In this document: piece by piece, positions 29,116 to 36,655 of the stretch | Position numbering within the stretch: position 1 is the stretch's first letter | How the letters are laid out: each line of letters starts with the position of its first letter | Source: Ruminiclostridium herbifermentans | GTDB lineage: Bacteria > Bacillota > Clostridia > Acetivibrionales > DSM-1351 | Length of the DNA stretch: 64,000 nucleotides | Direction: 5' to 3' | NCBI RefSeq assembly: GCF_005473905.2 | Contig: NZ_CP061336.1 | Location: forward strand, 3,154,501-3,218,500 | Position numbers and translations under genes: made by a program | The notes under the pieces: model-generated | What the model saw: only the letters and a program-made list of their open reading frames with translations | What the model was told of the DNA's origin: nothing | The model's database searches: none

Positions 29116-32100
29116 TACCTCAGTCCCCTCCTATCTTTTTGTATTGCAATCCTCTTTTCAATTATTCTAAAAACCCTATCTGCAATCAGGTTTACTTCCT
29201 CAACCTCTATTTGACTATATTTGCTCTGTGGCTTTACAGAGGTAACAGTTTTTGCAAAAACTTTTTCATCATTTATATTTATAACTTTTTGAGCCTCTTG
29301 GGTTTCTTTTGATTTTTCTTTCACAGGAGGCTTATAAAAAATCAAGTTGCTGTCTTCTAGCAGATTTCCTGTGAAATTAGATATTCCATTTAATTTTGTG
29401 GCTTGTTTTATTTCAGCTGGTATTAATCTTGTTCTATTCTGATAGTTATTTATCTTATTTGCTGTTTCTTCTTCATCTTCAGCATTTTGTTTATTTGAAT
29501 AGTTCTTTATAAGTCTAGAAATTGCGCTATCAGCCTGCACGAGAGTACTTTTTAGCAATTCCTTAGTTTTAAGATTACTATCTTTTTTTGCTAAAGTTGT
29601 ACGAAGAATGATTTCACTTTTCTTAATATCCTCAATTGCAATTTCTTGAATTTCTTGAATTTTTTGTTTTACTCTTTCAGCACTTTCTACCTCTGTTGGT
29701 TTCAGTTCAAAAGATTCATTATTTGCATGGCTATTTTTCATTAATGGGATTTGAGGATATCTGTTTGATTCATCAATATTTTCTAATCTATATAAAACCT
29801 TATTGGTAATAAAATTATTCTTAATAGTTTTAATAGAACTTCCATTGGATGCTTGATTATTTATTTTATTTATAGCCAAATTAATTATTTCATTATTTGG
29901 TCTGTTTACTGTTAAATTAGTTGTTTCATTAATTGGCCTATTTATTGCCAAATTTGTTATTCCATTTTTAAAAACATTAGTAATTATAAGGTTACCTGCA
30001 TTTTTGGGCCCATTGCTGCTCACATAATTTTTTTCATTTATGGTCCAACCGTCAACTCTGTTTACGCTTCTATTTATATCCGCATTAGTATTTCTATTCG
30101 TTATGTCAATTTTACTTATGTTTATAATCTTTGTACTGCTTCCAATGGAAGTTCTATTGCTTAAACTCCGTCCTTCAAGGTTAATGGACCTTGATGATTC
30201 AGGAATTAAAGCTCGTAATTTAGATGGATGATTGCTGTCAAATAGTAATTTCACTGCCGGCTTAATAGCTTTTTCATATGAAATATTTGTAACACTATTA
30301 TTCATTTGTATTTTTGTTGCTAAAGTTTCAATTCTTTTTTCAAAAGCCTGAGCTCCTGACAATATGTTTATAGGTTCAGAAATTATTTTAGTAATTCTAT
30401 CAGCTGGATTGTCTAAAATCTCTTCTTTTTTTGATTCTATAAACTTTTCTTGCGCTTTTTGCATGTAATGCAGATTATAAAAATTACTAATAGTGCTTGC
30501 ACTCTTTTCTAAAGAATTTATCATCTTTTCTTCTTTAGAGTTTCTGCTGATTTGTTCTCCCTTTAAAATACTTTTTGGCAGAAACTTAAGAGTCTCTTTC
30601 TCATATTTAAGTCCATTACTGCTCTCATTGCCGGAATTTAAATGAGAATGTTTTATTATATAAAAAGGAAAACTTATTTCCTTATTGCTTTTTACACTAG
30701 TTAATGCAATTGACTGAGATAATATATTGAATACAGGTTTATTGATATAAAAAAAACTATTGTAGTTATTTACAATTCTACTGTTTTCTACATTTGCCTC
30801 AGACCTGTCTTCCCTTAACATCATTTGAAATTGACGAAATATCAACTTTGAAAAGGTACTATCGAGTCTTTCGAAACCATATTTGCCCATTATCATTTTT
30901 GAAAAATTAACATATGGCTGGTTTTTAAGCACTATAGATGTATTCATTTCAGGCTTGATCTGTATACAGCACCCATACTTTATATTTTTGACTGAACTTT
31001 GTCTGATGTTCTTTATTCCAAGCTTAATATTGCTCTCTATTTGTAATTCTGTATGTTTTCTCGGCTGTACTTCTGCCTTTCCCTCAGCTTCTGGCTCTGC
31101 TTGGTTTTCCGGCTGTGCTTCTGCCTCTTCTTCAGCTTCTAGTTCTGCTTGGTTTTCTGACTGTGCTTCTGCCTCTTCCTCAGCTTCTAGCTTTTCTTGG
31201 TTTTCTGACTGTGCTTCTGCCTTTTCCTCAGCTTCTGGTTCTGCTTGGTTTTCTGACTGTGCTTCTGCCTTTTCCTCAGCTTCTGGCTCTGCTTGGTTTT
31301 CTGACTGTGCTTCTGCCTCTTCTTCATCTTCTAGCTTTTCTTGGTTTTCCAGCTGTACTTCTGCCTCTTCTTCAGTTTCTAGCTTTTCTTGGTTTTCCAG
31401 CAGCACTTCTGTCTCTTCCTCAGCTTCTGCCTCTTCTTGGTTTCCTGGCTGTACTTCTGCCTTTTCCTCAGCTTCTGGTTCTGCTTGGTTTTCCAGCTGT
31501 GCTTCTGCCTTTTCCTCAGCTTCTAGCTCTTCTTGGTTTTCTGACTGTGCTTCTGCCTCTTCTTCAGCTTCTAGCTCTTCTTGGTTTTCCAGCTGTACTT
31601 CTGCCTTTTTCTCAGCTTTAGGCTCTTCTTGGTTTCCTGGCTGTACTTCTGCCTTTTCCACAACTTCTAGTTCTGCTTGGTTTCCTGGCTGTACTTCTGC
31701 CTTTTCCTCAGCTTCTGCTTCTTTTTGGTTTTCTGACTGTGCTTCTGCCTTTTCTTCAGCTTCTAGCTTTTCTTGGTTTTCCATCTGTGCTTCTGCTTCT
31801 TCCTCAGCTTTAGGCTCTTCTTGGTTTTCTGACTGTGCTTCTGCCTTTTCCTCAGCTTCTGGTTCTGCTTGTTTTTCCGGCTGTGCATCTGCCTCTTCTT
31901 CATCTTCTAGCTTTTCTTGGTTTTCTGACTGTGCTTCTGCCTTTTCTTCAGCTTTTGGCTCTACAGATTCGTTCTTTTGAAACTCTGCTTCTACCTCATT
32001 TTTGGGCTCTAAACTTTCATCTTCAGCTAGTATTACTTTATTTTCTGCTTCAGCTTGATCCTCAGCCGCTGATTCAATTTGTTCCTCATTTAATTTTTTT

Positions 32101-32168
32101 CCTTTATTAGGTCTTAATAGCTTTTGTATTTCAGACCTTATATTTCTTTTCTTCTTCATAAGCTTCAA
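29115..32168 (-). CDS. 1017-aa Glu/Ala/Gln-rich repeat protein of the injection system, unknown role
   Basis: Layout: a basic N-terminus (KLMKKKRNIRSEIQKLLRP); an acidic region with 19 consecutive 16-aa repeats of the form AEAQSENQ-x4-EAEEK (residues about 77-380); a long Asn/Ile/Ser-rich middle of low complexity; and a C-terminal motif VEEVNLIADRVFRIIEKR-IAIQKDRRGLR resembling the end of Afp6-type proteins at this cluster position. The position, between tube 2 and the LysM adaptor, is where Afp/PVC carry Afp6. The family assignment rests on that motif and context only. The repeat region should be helical or disordered and strongly negative. Roles as a tube-interior, cargo-chaperone or length-control factor are open. 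Confidence 0.6.
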   Translation of the reverse strand: MKLMKKKRNIRSEIQKLLRPNKGKKLNEEQIESAAEDQAEAENKVILAEDESLEPKNEVEAEFQKNESVEPKAEEKAEAQSENQEKLEDEEEADAQPEKQAEPEAEEKAEAQSENQEEPKAEEEAEAQMENQEKLEAEEKAEAQSENQKEAEAEEKAEVQPGNQAELEVVEKAEVQPGNQEEPKAEKKAEVQLENQEELEAEEEAEAQSENQEELEAEEKAEAQLENQAEPEAEEKAEVQPGNQEEAEAEEETEVLLENQEKLETEEEAEVQLENQEKLEDEEEAEAQSENQAEPEAEEKAEAQSENQAEPEAEEKAEAQSENQEKLEAEEEAEAQSENQAELEAEEEAEAQPENQAEPEAEGKAEVQPRKHTELQIESNIKLGIKNIRQSSVKNIKYGCCIQIKPEMNTSIVLKNQPYVNFSKMIMGKYGFERLDSTFSKLIFRQFQMMLREDRSEANVENSRIVNNYNSFFYINKPVFNILSQSIALTSVKSNKEISFPFYIIKHSHLNSGNESSNGLKYEKETLKFLPKSILKGEQISRNSKEEKMINSLEKSASTISNFYNLHYMQKAQEKFIESKKEEILDNPADRITKIISEPINILSGAQAFEKRIETLATKIQMNNSVTNISYEKAIKPAVKLLFDSNHPSKLRALIPESSRSINLEGRSLSNRTSIGSSTKIINISKIDITNRNTNADINRSVNRVDGWTINEKNYVSSNGPKNAGNLIITNVFKNGITNLAINRPINETTNLTVNRPNNEIINLAINKINNQASNGSSIKTIKNNFITNKVLYRLENIDESNRYPQIPLMKNSHANNESFELKPTEVESAERVKQKIQEIQEIAIEDIKKSEIILRTTLAKKDSNLKTKELLKSTLVQADSAISRLIKNYSNKQNAEDEEETANKINNYQNRTRLIPAEIKQATKLNGISNFTGNLLEDSNLIFYKPPVKEKSKETQEAQKVININDEKVFAKTVTSVKPQSKYSQIEVEEVNLIADRVFRIIEKRIAIQKDRRGLR
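31029..31940. repeat. 48-bp coding VNTR, 19 units
   Basis: Nineteen 48-bp units (16 codons each) in the Glu-rich protein gene. Neighbouring units, for example the pair AEAQSENQAEPEAEEK, are identical at protein level. Such arrays change copy number easily. Confidence 0.9.
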
Positions 32169-32355
32169 TCCTTATAATACTATTTAGCATTAAAATATAG
32201 AAAATACATATTTTAAATCACCTCTTATGTGATACTGTATATACAGTGGCTCATAGTATTTGAACAATATTTGTGGGCTTTACCCAAACGCTGTATATGC
32301 TACTATTCTTAAAATTTAATTCCACATCTAATACAATTTATTTTAATAACAAGCA

Positions 32356-32838
32356 TTATTTATGCATGTGTATCCCATTATGTGTTAATACTAAGGTTTC
32401 TACTGCTACAGCACTGCTAGACGCATTAAGTGCTGGTCCCTCCCATTTGATAGGACATGCATCTAAAACATCCCACCACATTAATGGATTACCGCAATCA
32501 TCCAATAAATATATTGAAGCATTACGTCTTATACCAGTGCATTTTCCATCTATTACTTTTTGATACCATTTCCATAGATACAAATCATCCATTAGTCCAC
32601 GCTTTAAGGTAATGTCAGAATATTTTGTCTGAGCCAAAAATGTATATTCCCTATGATTTTCTCCACCAAAGTTCTTCTTTTCAACCTGAGTTTCTACGCT
32701 CAAACCTGATACCTCGGAAAATTGTGCTACTTGAATCCCCTCTATTTCAACAACAAAATTATAAGCCATATATGGGTCTTTTCTTTTTCCGGGAGAATTT
32801 TTCATTGCTTGTCCTATATTTACTGTACCAAACTTCAT
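32356..32838 (-). CDS. Inner tube protein 2 (gp19 family, Afp5-like)
   Basis: 160 aa from MKFGTVNIGQAMKN. T4 gp19/Hcp-type tube features are KRKDPYMAYNFVVEIEGIQVA, FSEVSGLSVETQVEKK, KYSDITLKRGLMDDLYLWKW and SIYLLDDCGNPLMWWDVLDAC. The second Cys-containing strand and the longer N-terminus distinguish it from tube 1. In eCIS a second tube protein starts the tube on the baseplate. The Met at 32838 is preferred over the longer frame (32892) because TATAGGAGG lies just upstream. Confidence 0.85.
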   Translation of the reverse strand: MKFGTVNIGQAMKNSPGKRKDPYMAYNFVVEIEGIQVAQFSEVSGLSVETQVEKKNFGGENHREYTFLAQTKYSDITLKRGLMDDLYLWKWYQKVIDGKCTGIRRNASIYLLDDCGNPLMWWDVLDACPIKWEGPALNASSSAVAVETLVLTHNGIHMHK

Positions 32839-32854
32839 TGCTATCAGTTTCCTC

Positions 32855-33046
32855 CTATACCTCAAAGAAGCCTTTTTTATTTTCATCTCCATTGAGTTTT
32901 TTATTTATTTCACTAACTTCCTTACACCAGCGTTCTCTTTCAGCGTGTTCTAAGCCCAATATCGTCTTATAATCCCAGTGCAAATAGTAGGCTAAAAAGG
33001 CTACCTCCTCATAGAGGCGTTCGAGAGGGTAGCCGGTTATTCCCCC
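32855..33046 (-). CDS. DUF6760 frame, probably reached by -1 frameshift from the upstream gene
   Basis: Sixty-three codons in the -1 frame read GGITGYPLERLYEEVAFLAYY, LHWDYKTILGLEHAERERW and CKEVSEINKKL. This is the compact conserved domain (DUF6760) that follows the tail-assembly-chaperone gene in many eCIS and phage-tail clusters. The frame has no ATG, GTG or TTG before the domain, and a TGA lies just upstream. It opens exactly at a GGGGG run three codons before the stop of the 122-aa gene. Either a ribosome slips there to make a fused protein, as in lambda gpG/gpGT, or an ATA start is used. It ends 17 bp before the tube 2 start. Confidence 0.75.
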   Translation of the reverse strand, partial: GGITGYPLERLYEEVAFLAYYLHWDYKTILGLEHAERERWCKEVSEINKKLNGDENKKGFFEV

Positions 33047-33405
33047 AGAGTTTCAGCCTCAATATCAAAGTCATGCTGACATTTAGGGCATTTTGCTTTA
33101 ATTACATTTGCACCATTTTGGTTAATACGATTATACATTTCCTGTAAATATGCAAAATCTGAAGTGTATAACTCCTCAATAACTCTTGGTGTAACCATTT
33201 TAAGAGTACCTAGACTTGTTACCACCCTAGAAAGAAGAATTACTGCTAAATAAGCTGGATTTTGCTGAACACGAGAATCTCGTAATGGCATAATTTCATC
33301 TGCAGCAGTTGCCAGTCTCATTGTTCCTTGTTTATGTATTGTTCCTGTTTCATCAACATATCCCTTTGGTAAGGTAAAATTAAATTCAGTTTGTAAAATA
33401 TCCAT
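33037..33405 (-). CDS. Tail assembly chaperone-like protein with zinc knuckle
   Basis: 122 aa. It starts MDILQTEFNFTLPKGYVDETG and continues KQGTMRLATAADEIMPL, PAYLAVILLSRVVTSLG and VIEELYTSDFAYLQEMYNRIN. This matches the phage-tail-assembly (TAC-like) proteins between tube genes in eCIS loci. The C-terminus CPKCQHDFDIEAETLGE holds a CxxC pair plus His, possibly half of a metal site. Family members chaperone tube or tape-measure assembly and are often expressed with a frameshift extension; here the DUF6760 frame begins within its last codons. The ribosome-binding site is GAGAGG. Confidence 0.75.
   Translation of the reverse strand: MDILQTEFNFTLPKGYVDETGTIHKQGTMRLATAADEIMPLRDSRVQQNPAYLAVILLSRVVTSLGTLKMVTPRVIEELYTSDFAYLQEMYNRINQNGANVIKAKCPKCQHDFDIEAETLGE
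33041..33048 (-). other. Candidate -1 programmed frameshift site
   Basis: The minus-strand codons CTG GGG GAA TAA contain five consecutive G (33042-33046). Re-pairing of GGG one base back puts the ribosome in the DUF6760 frame at GGA ATA ACC, skipping the stop. No stem-loop or upstream Shine-Dalgarno was verified. Confidence 0.55.
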
Positions 33406-33449
33406 TTATGTTAACCTCTCTTATATTTAAGTTTTTGTATAATATTTCT

Positions 33450-33535
33450 GTGAAGGAACAACTTCAACTGTTATTTTGTGAATGCCCACATTTTCATTTT
33501 GAAAGGCTTACAAAAAAGTTGAAGTATCCTTTCAC
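33450..33535 (-). other. Long-range inverted repeat between tube 1 and chaperone genes
   Basis: gtgaaggaacaacttcaac (33450-33468) pairs with gttgaagtatcctttcac (33518-33535) with one mismatch/bulge. It lies in a 300-bp gap and has no T-run. It may stabilise the abundant tube/sheath mRNA or attenuate downstream genes. Confidence 0.5.
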
Positions 33536-33704
33536 GTAATTAGCTTTCCAACTGTTTTAACTGAAATAATAATTGATAATGACATGAATATCCATTTCCT
33601 CAATTTTCGTATAATATTATCATTTCAATTGATATTTCAATTAAATTGTCTTTGAGCTATTTCTACCACGTTATTATTTACTTTATATATTAATTACTTT
33701 GTTA

Positions 33705-34148
33705 TTATTTAACTCTTGATATACCTTCATGTGCTAACTCAATAGTTTCTATACTAACTTCATTACCTTTAGCACTTAATGCGCTTACATCGTATTTGAT
33801 AGGCCATGCTTCAACAATATCCCACTGTGCCTTTTCATTACCTTCCTCATCCACTAAAATAATGGACAAGCTTTTTCTGTTTTGATTAGCACCTTTTTGC
33901 ATAACTGCTTTACGCCAGTTGTACAATTCCATTGAATCTGTAAGACCTCTTTTTAAAGTAACGTTTCCGAACTTTGTAAGGCCGGAAAGCTTTCTTGCAT
34001 GTGTTGCATCAGTTCCTTCTCTGTATTCAACTGCTTCTGTTGATGTATCTGGAATAGTTGCATCTGAGAATGCAGCAATTTGAATACCATCAATTGCAAT
34101 TCTAAATCTAAAATTTCTGTATGGATCTTTTCTATTTCCAGTTGCCAT
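33705..34148 (-). CDS. Inner tube protein 1 (gp19 family, Afp1-like)
   Basis: 147 aa: MATGNRKDPYRNFRFRIAID, GIQIAAFSDATIPDTSTEAV, EYREGTDATHARKLSGLTKFG, NVTLKRGLTDSMELYNWRKA and SIILVDEEGNEKAQWDIVEAWPIKYDVSAL, each a block of the gp19-type tube fold. This is expected to be the major hexameric tube through which cargo passes. It follows the sheath gene by about 80 bp with a GAGGGGAT ribosome-binding site, the usual sheath-then-tube order. Confidence 0.9.
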   Translation of the reverse strand: MATGNRKDPYRNFRFRIAIDGIQIAAFSDATIPDTSTEAVEYREGTDATHARKLSGLTKFGNVTLKRGLTDSMELYNWRKAVMQKGANQNRKSLSIILVDEEGNEKAQWDIVEAWPIKYDVSALSAKGNEVSIETIELAHEGISRVK

Positions 34149-34227
34149 AGGATTTTATCCCCTCTCTTTTTTCTTAATATTATTGGCGCCAACAAAGGTT
34201 GGTCATTAAAAAGCTAACAATCAACTA

Positions 34228-35784
34228 TTATTTAGCAAGTGTTTTTTGACTAACCCTGATAATTACAAATTCTGCAGGTTTTACAGGAGCTACTCCCACT
34301 TCTATGATAAGTTGACCTACATCTCTTGTAGCAGGAGGATTGTTTTCTTCGTCTACCTTAATAAAGAATGCTTCTTCTTGAGTAGATCCATAAAGTGCTC
34401 CATCTCTCCATACTCTTGTTAAGAAAGCAGAAAGATTTCTCTTTACTTTTCCCCATAAGCTAGGATCATTTGGCTCAAACACTACCCACTGGCTTCCCTT
34501 ATCAATTGACTCTTCAATATACATCATCAAACGTCTGATGTTGATATACTGCCATTCTGCATCAGAAGAAAGAGTTCTTGCTCCCCAAATGCAAATTCCT
34601 TCAGGAAGTGCTCTGATAACATTTATTCCTATTGGATTCAGAATTTCTTGTTCTCCCTTAGTAATTATTCTCTCTATGCCCACAGCAGTATCAAGATAAC
34701 CATCTGATGTGCCGGCAGGAGCCTTATGAACTCCACGAGTTGAATCAACATATGCATATGTACCTATTACAGCTCCTGATGGTGGAACCAATTTTTTCTT
34801 TCCTGTTAATGGGTCATTTACAAATACCCATGGGTAGTACAATGCACCATATGATGAATTTAATGGATTAGTGCCCAAGAATTGACCTATTCCTTCTTTA
34901 AATTCCTTTACAGCTGAAGGTGTTAAACCATGTGGAGGATCTGCAACAAAGAAGCAATCTCCTCTTTGTTTACAGTAGTTAAGCATTTCAATAATAATGT
35001 CACGGCCTCCGTCTAAATCTGCAACATCAGGTGCAGCCATGATATTGATTTCATCTATAACGTCAAATGCATGAATACCTGTTTCAGTATTTAAGTAATC
35101 CTTAACTGCGGATCTTCCATCTGCACCATTCCTTAGATTAATTGCTGATTCTTCTTCAGAGTCATTGAAAACAGGAACTCTTTCCATTTCTTCTAGTGAG
35201 GTTAAGTCTCTAAGAACTTTAACTTTTACAAATGATGATACTTCATTGATTTTCTCTTCGATATTTATCATTAGTAAGCCATCGAAAATCTCAACTATTT
35301 CACCTTCAGTATCACCTGTATATTCGTCATCAAATGACTCCTTGTACTTAACTACTAACTTAAACCTCAAATCTTCTGGAGTACCAGTTGAGTTTGATGC
35401 TCTTCCGATTTCAAATGAAATTCTGTTACCCCATGCTCCCTTTGAACGTGCTGAAATTTCAAATAAGTCAACAGCGTCTTCACTATTATCCTTTACGGTA
35501 TAAGTTGCTGTCTTTGCATCTTCTGGAGCAACTCTTACAACGTAGCAAGATGTGCCTCCTTCAGCGAAGAAATTGTATACTGCATATGATAGATATGCAC
35601 TTGGAATGAATCCTCCAAATTCACTCACATACTGGCTCCAATTAGTAACCAATGTAGCTTTACCAACGGTACCTTTTTCAGTAAGACCAATGAAAGCACC
35701 TACTGATGTGCCTACACCAGCAATTGGTTTTACTCCACTGGATACTTCTTCTACATAAACTCCTGGTGATAAATAATTTGGCAT
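34228..35784 (-). CDS. Contractile sheath protein (phage tail sheath family, Afp2/3-like)
   Basis: 518 aa. N-terminus MPNYLSPGVYVEEVSSGVKP and the VGAFIGLTEKG strand; a variable middle domain (residues 120-220); then DVIDEINIMAAPDVADLDG, NSSYGALYYPWVFVNDPLTG, PPSGAVIGTYAYVDSTRGVHKAPAG and the C-terminal RNLSAFLTRVWRDGALYGSTQEEAFFIKVD...VGVAPVKPAEFVIIRVSQ handshake strand. These define the tail sheath family; contraction drives the tube into the target. Only one sheath gene is present, against three in Afp. A GGAGGG site precedes the ATG. Confidence 0.95.
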   Translation of the reverse strand: MPNYLSPGVYVEEVSSGVKPIAGVGTSVGAFIGLTEKGTVGKATLVTNWSQYVSEFGGFIPSAYLSYAVYNFFAEGGTSCYVVRVAPEDAKTATYTVKDNSEDAVDLFEISARSKGAWGNRISFEIGRASNSTGTPEDLRFKLVVKYKESFDDEYTGDTEGEIVEIFDGLLMINIEEKINEVSSFVKVKVLRDLTSLEEMERVPVFNDSEEESAINLRNGADGRSAVKDYLNTETGIHAFDVIDEINIMAAPDVADLDGGRDIIIEMLNYCKQRGDCFFVADPPHGLTPSAVKEFKEGIGQFLGTNPLNSSYGALYYPWVFVNDPLTGKKKLVPPSGAVIGTYAYVDSTRGVHKAPAGTSDGYLDTAVGIERIITKGEQEILNPIGINVIRALPEGICIWGARTLSSDAEWQYINIRRLMMYIEESIDKGSQWVVFEPNDPSLWGKVKRNLSAFLTRVWRDGALYGSTQEEAFFIKVDEENNPPATRDVGQLIIEVGVAPVKPAEFVIIRVSQKTLAK

Positions 35785-35824
35785 TTCAAGCCCTCCTTGT
35801 TATAACTGTTATTTAGGATTTATA

Positions 35825-35856
35825 TGTTACGCAAAATATAAATTTTGCGAGTAACA
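35825..35856 (-). other. Stable hairpin in the DUF4255-sheath gap
   Basis: tgttacgcaaaat ... attttgc-ga-gtaaca forms a 13-bp stem with a 2-nt bulge just upstream of the sheath ribosome-binding site. No U-run follows. It may protect the 5' end of a processed sheath-tube mRNA. The rest of the 280-bp gap shows nothing. Confidence 0.5.
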
Positions 35857-36064
35857 TCACATTTGCATTGGACTTTTATTACTTTTTATTCCAAAAATCA
35901 CCCCTTTCAACAGTTTTAGGTCATTAACTCAAAATCTCAGTTGTTAAAGCTGATTTTTAAAATATTTTTGATATTACAGCCAATCTAATGATATAAATAT
36001 TAGATTTAAGCGGTTTATCTTAGAAACACCTAGATTTCTATACTTTTAGCATCTATTAGCATCA

Positions 36065-36655
36065 CTATTTTGTAATAGTATTTTTATATTGAAATACATC
36101 CAAGTCTCTTTGTAATACCCTTGGAATTGTTATTACTTTTTCAGCTGGTAATCTTACAGGTGATACTAGATAAGATAAGCTTAGTTTTGCAGGCTTCCCA
36201 GGAAATACTTCCCACAGCTGCTTAATATCCTGTAAGGATAGGTTATTGTATGATATTCTGATTTTTTCATTGCCACAAGCTATTAGATTTCCCTTCAAAT
36301 CATTTCCGCTTAATGTTGCATGTTCATGAAATAGTTGAAATATTCTTCCAAGAATTAGTAATTCTGTATCTCTGTCTTTTGCATACGGAGTCATCAAATA
36401 GTATAAATCCAGATAAGCTGGAGGCTCATAAAACTGGTTTGTACCCACTATTGGGTCTTTTTCACTATTTCTCATGCTTGGGTTTTCTGTAAGATAATAA
36501 AGACACATTGAAAGACATATGTTGCTTGAATCAACATCACTAGGCGAACCAAAAGTTATGTAGCTGTCATCATTTAATTCTGCAACATTTTCTTTTATAA
36601 GGGTTTTTAAGCTTGTACTAACATCTCTTATTACTGTACGAGTATCTATAGCCAT
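36065..36655 (-). CDS. Tail terminator/cap protein (DUF4255, Pvc16/Afp16-like)
   Basis: 196 aa: MAIDTRTVIRDVSTSLKTLI, ITFGSPSDVDSSNICLSMCLYYLTENPSMRNS, PAYLDLYYLMTPYAKDRDTELLILGRIFQLFHEH, and the DIKQLWEVFPGKPAKLSLSYLVSPV motif diagnostic of the DUF4255/Pvc16 N-terminal family. Afp16 caps the distal end and stops sheath and tube at the right length. Its start overlaps the stop of the ATPase gene, a pair conserved in Afp/PVC (15-16). Confidence 0.9.
   Translation of the reverse strand: MAIDTRTVIRDVSTSLKTLIKENVAELNDDSYITFGSPSDVDSSNICLSMCLYYLTENPSMRNSEKDPIVGTNQFYEPPAYLDLYYLMTPYAKDRDTELLILGRIFQLFHEHATLSGNDLKGNLIACGNEKIRISYNNLSLQDIKQLWEVFPGKPAKLSLSYLVSPVRLPAEKVITIPRVLQRDLDVFQYKNTITK

Noticed and set aside
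30883-31980. Plus-strand 365-aa Ser/Ala/Phe-rich reading frame
   Set aside because: Antisense image of the Glu-rich repeat array. No ribosome-binding site and no independent support.
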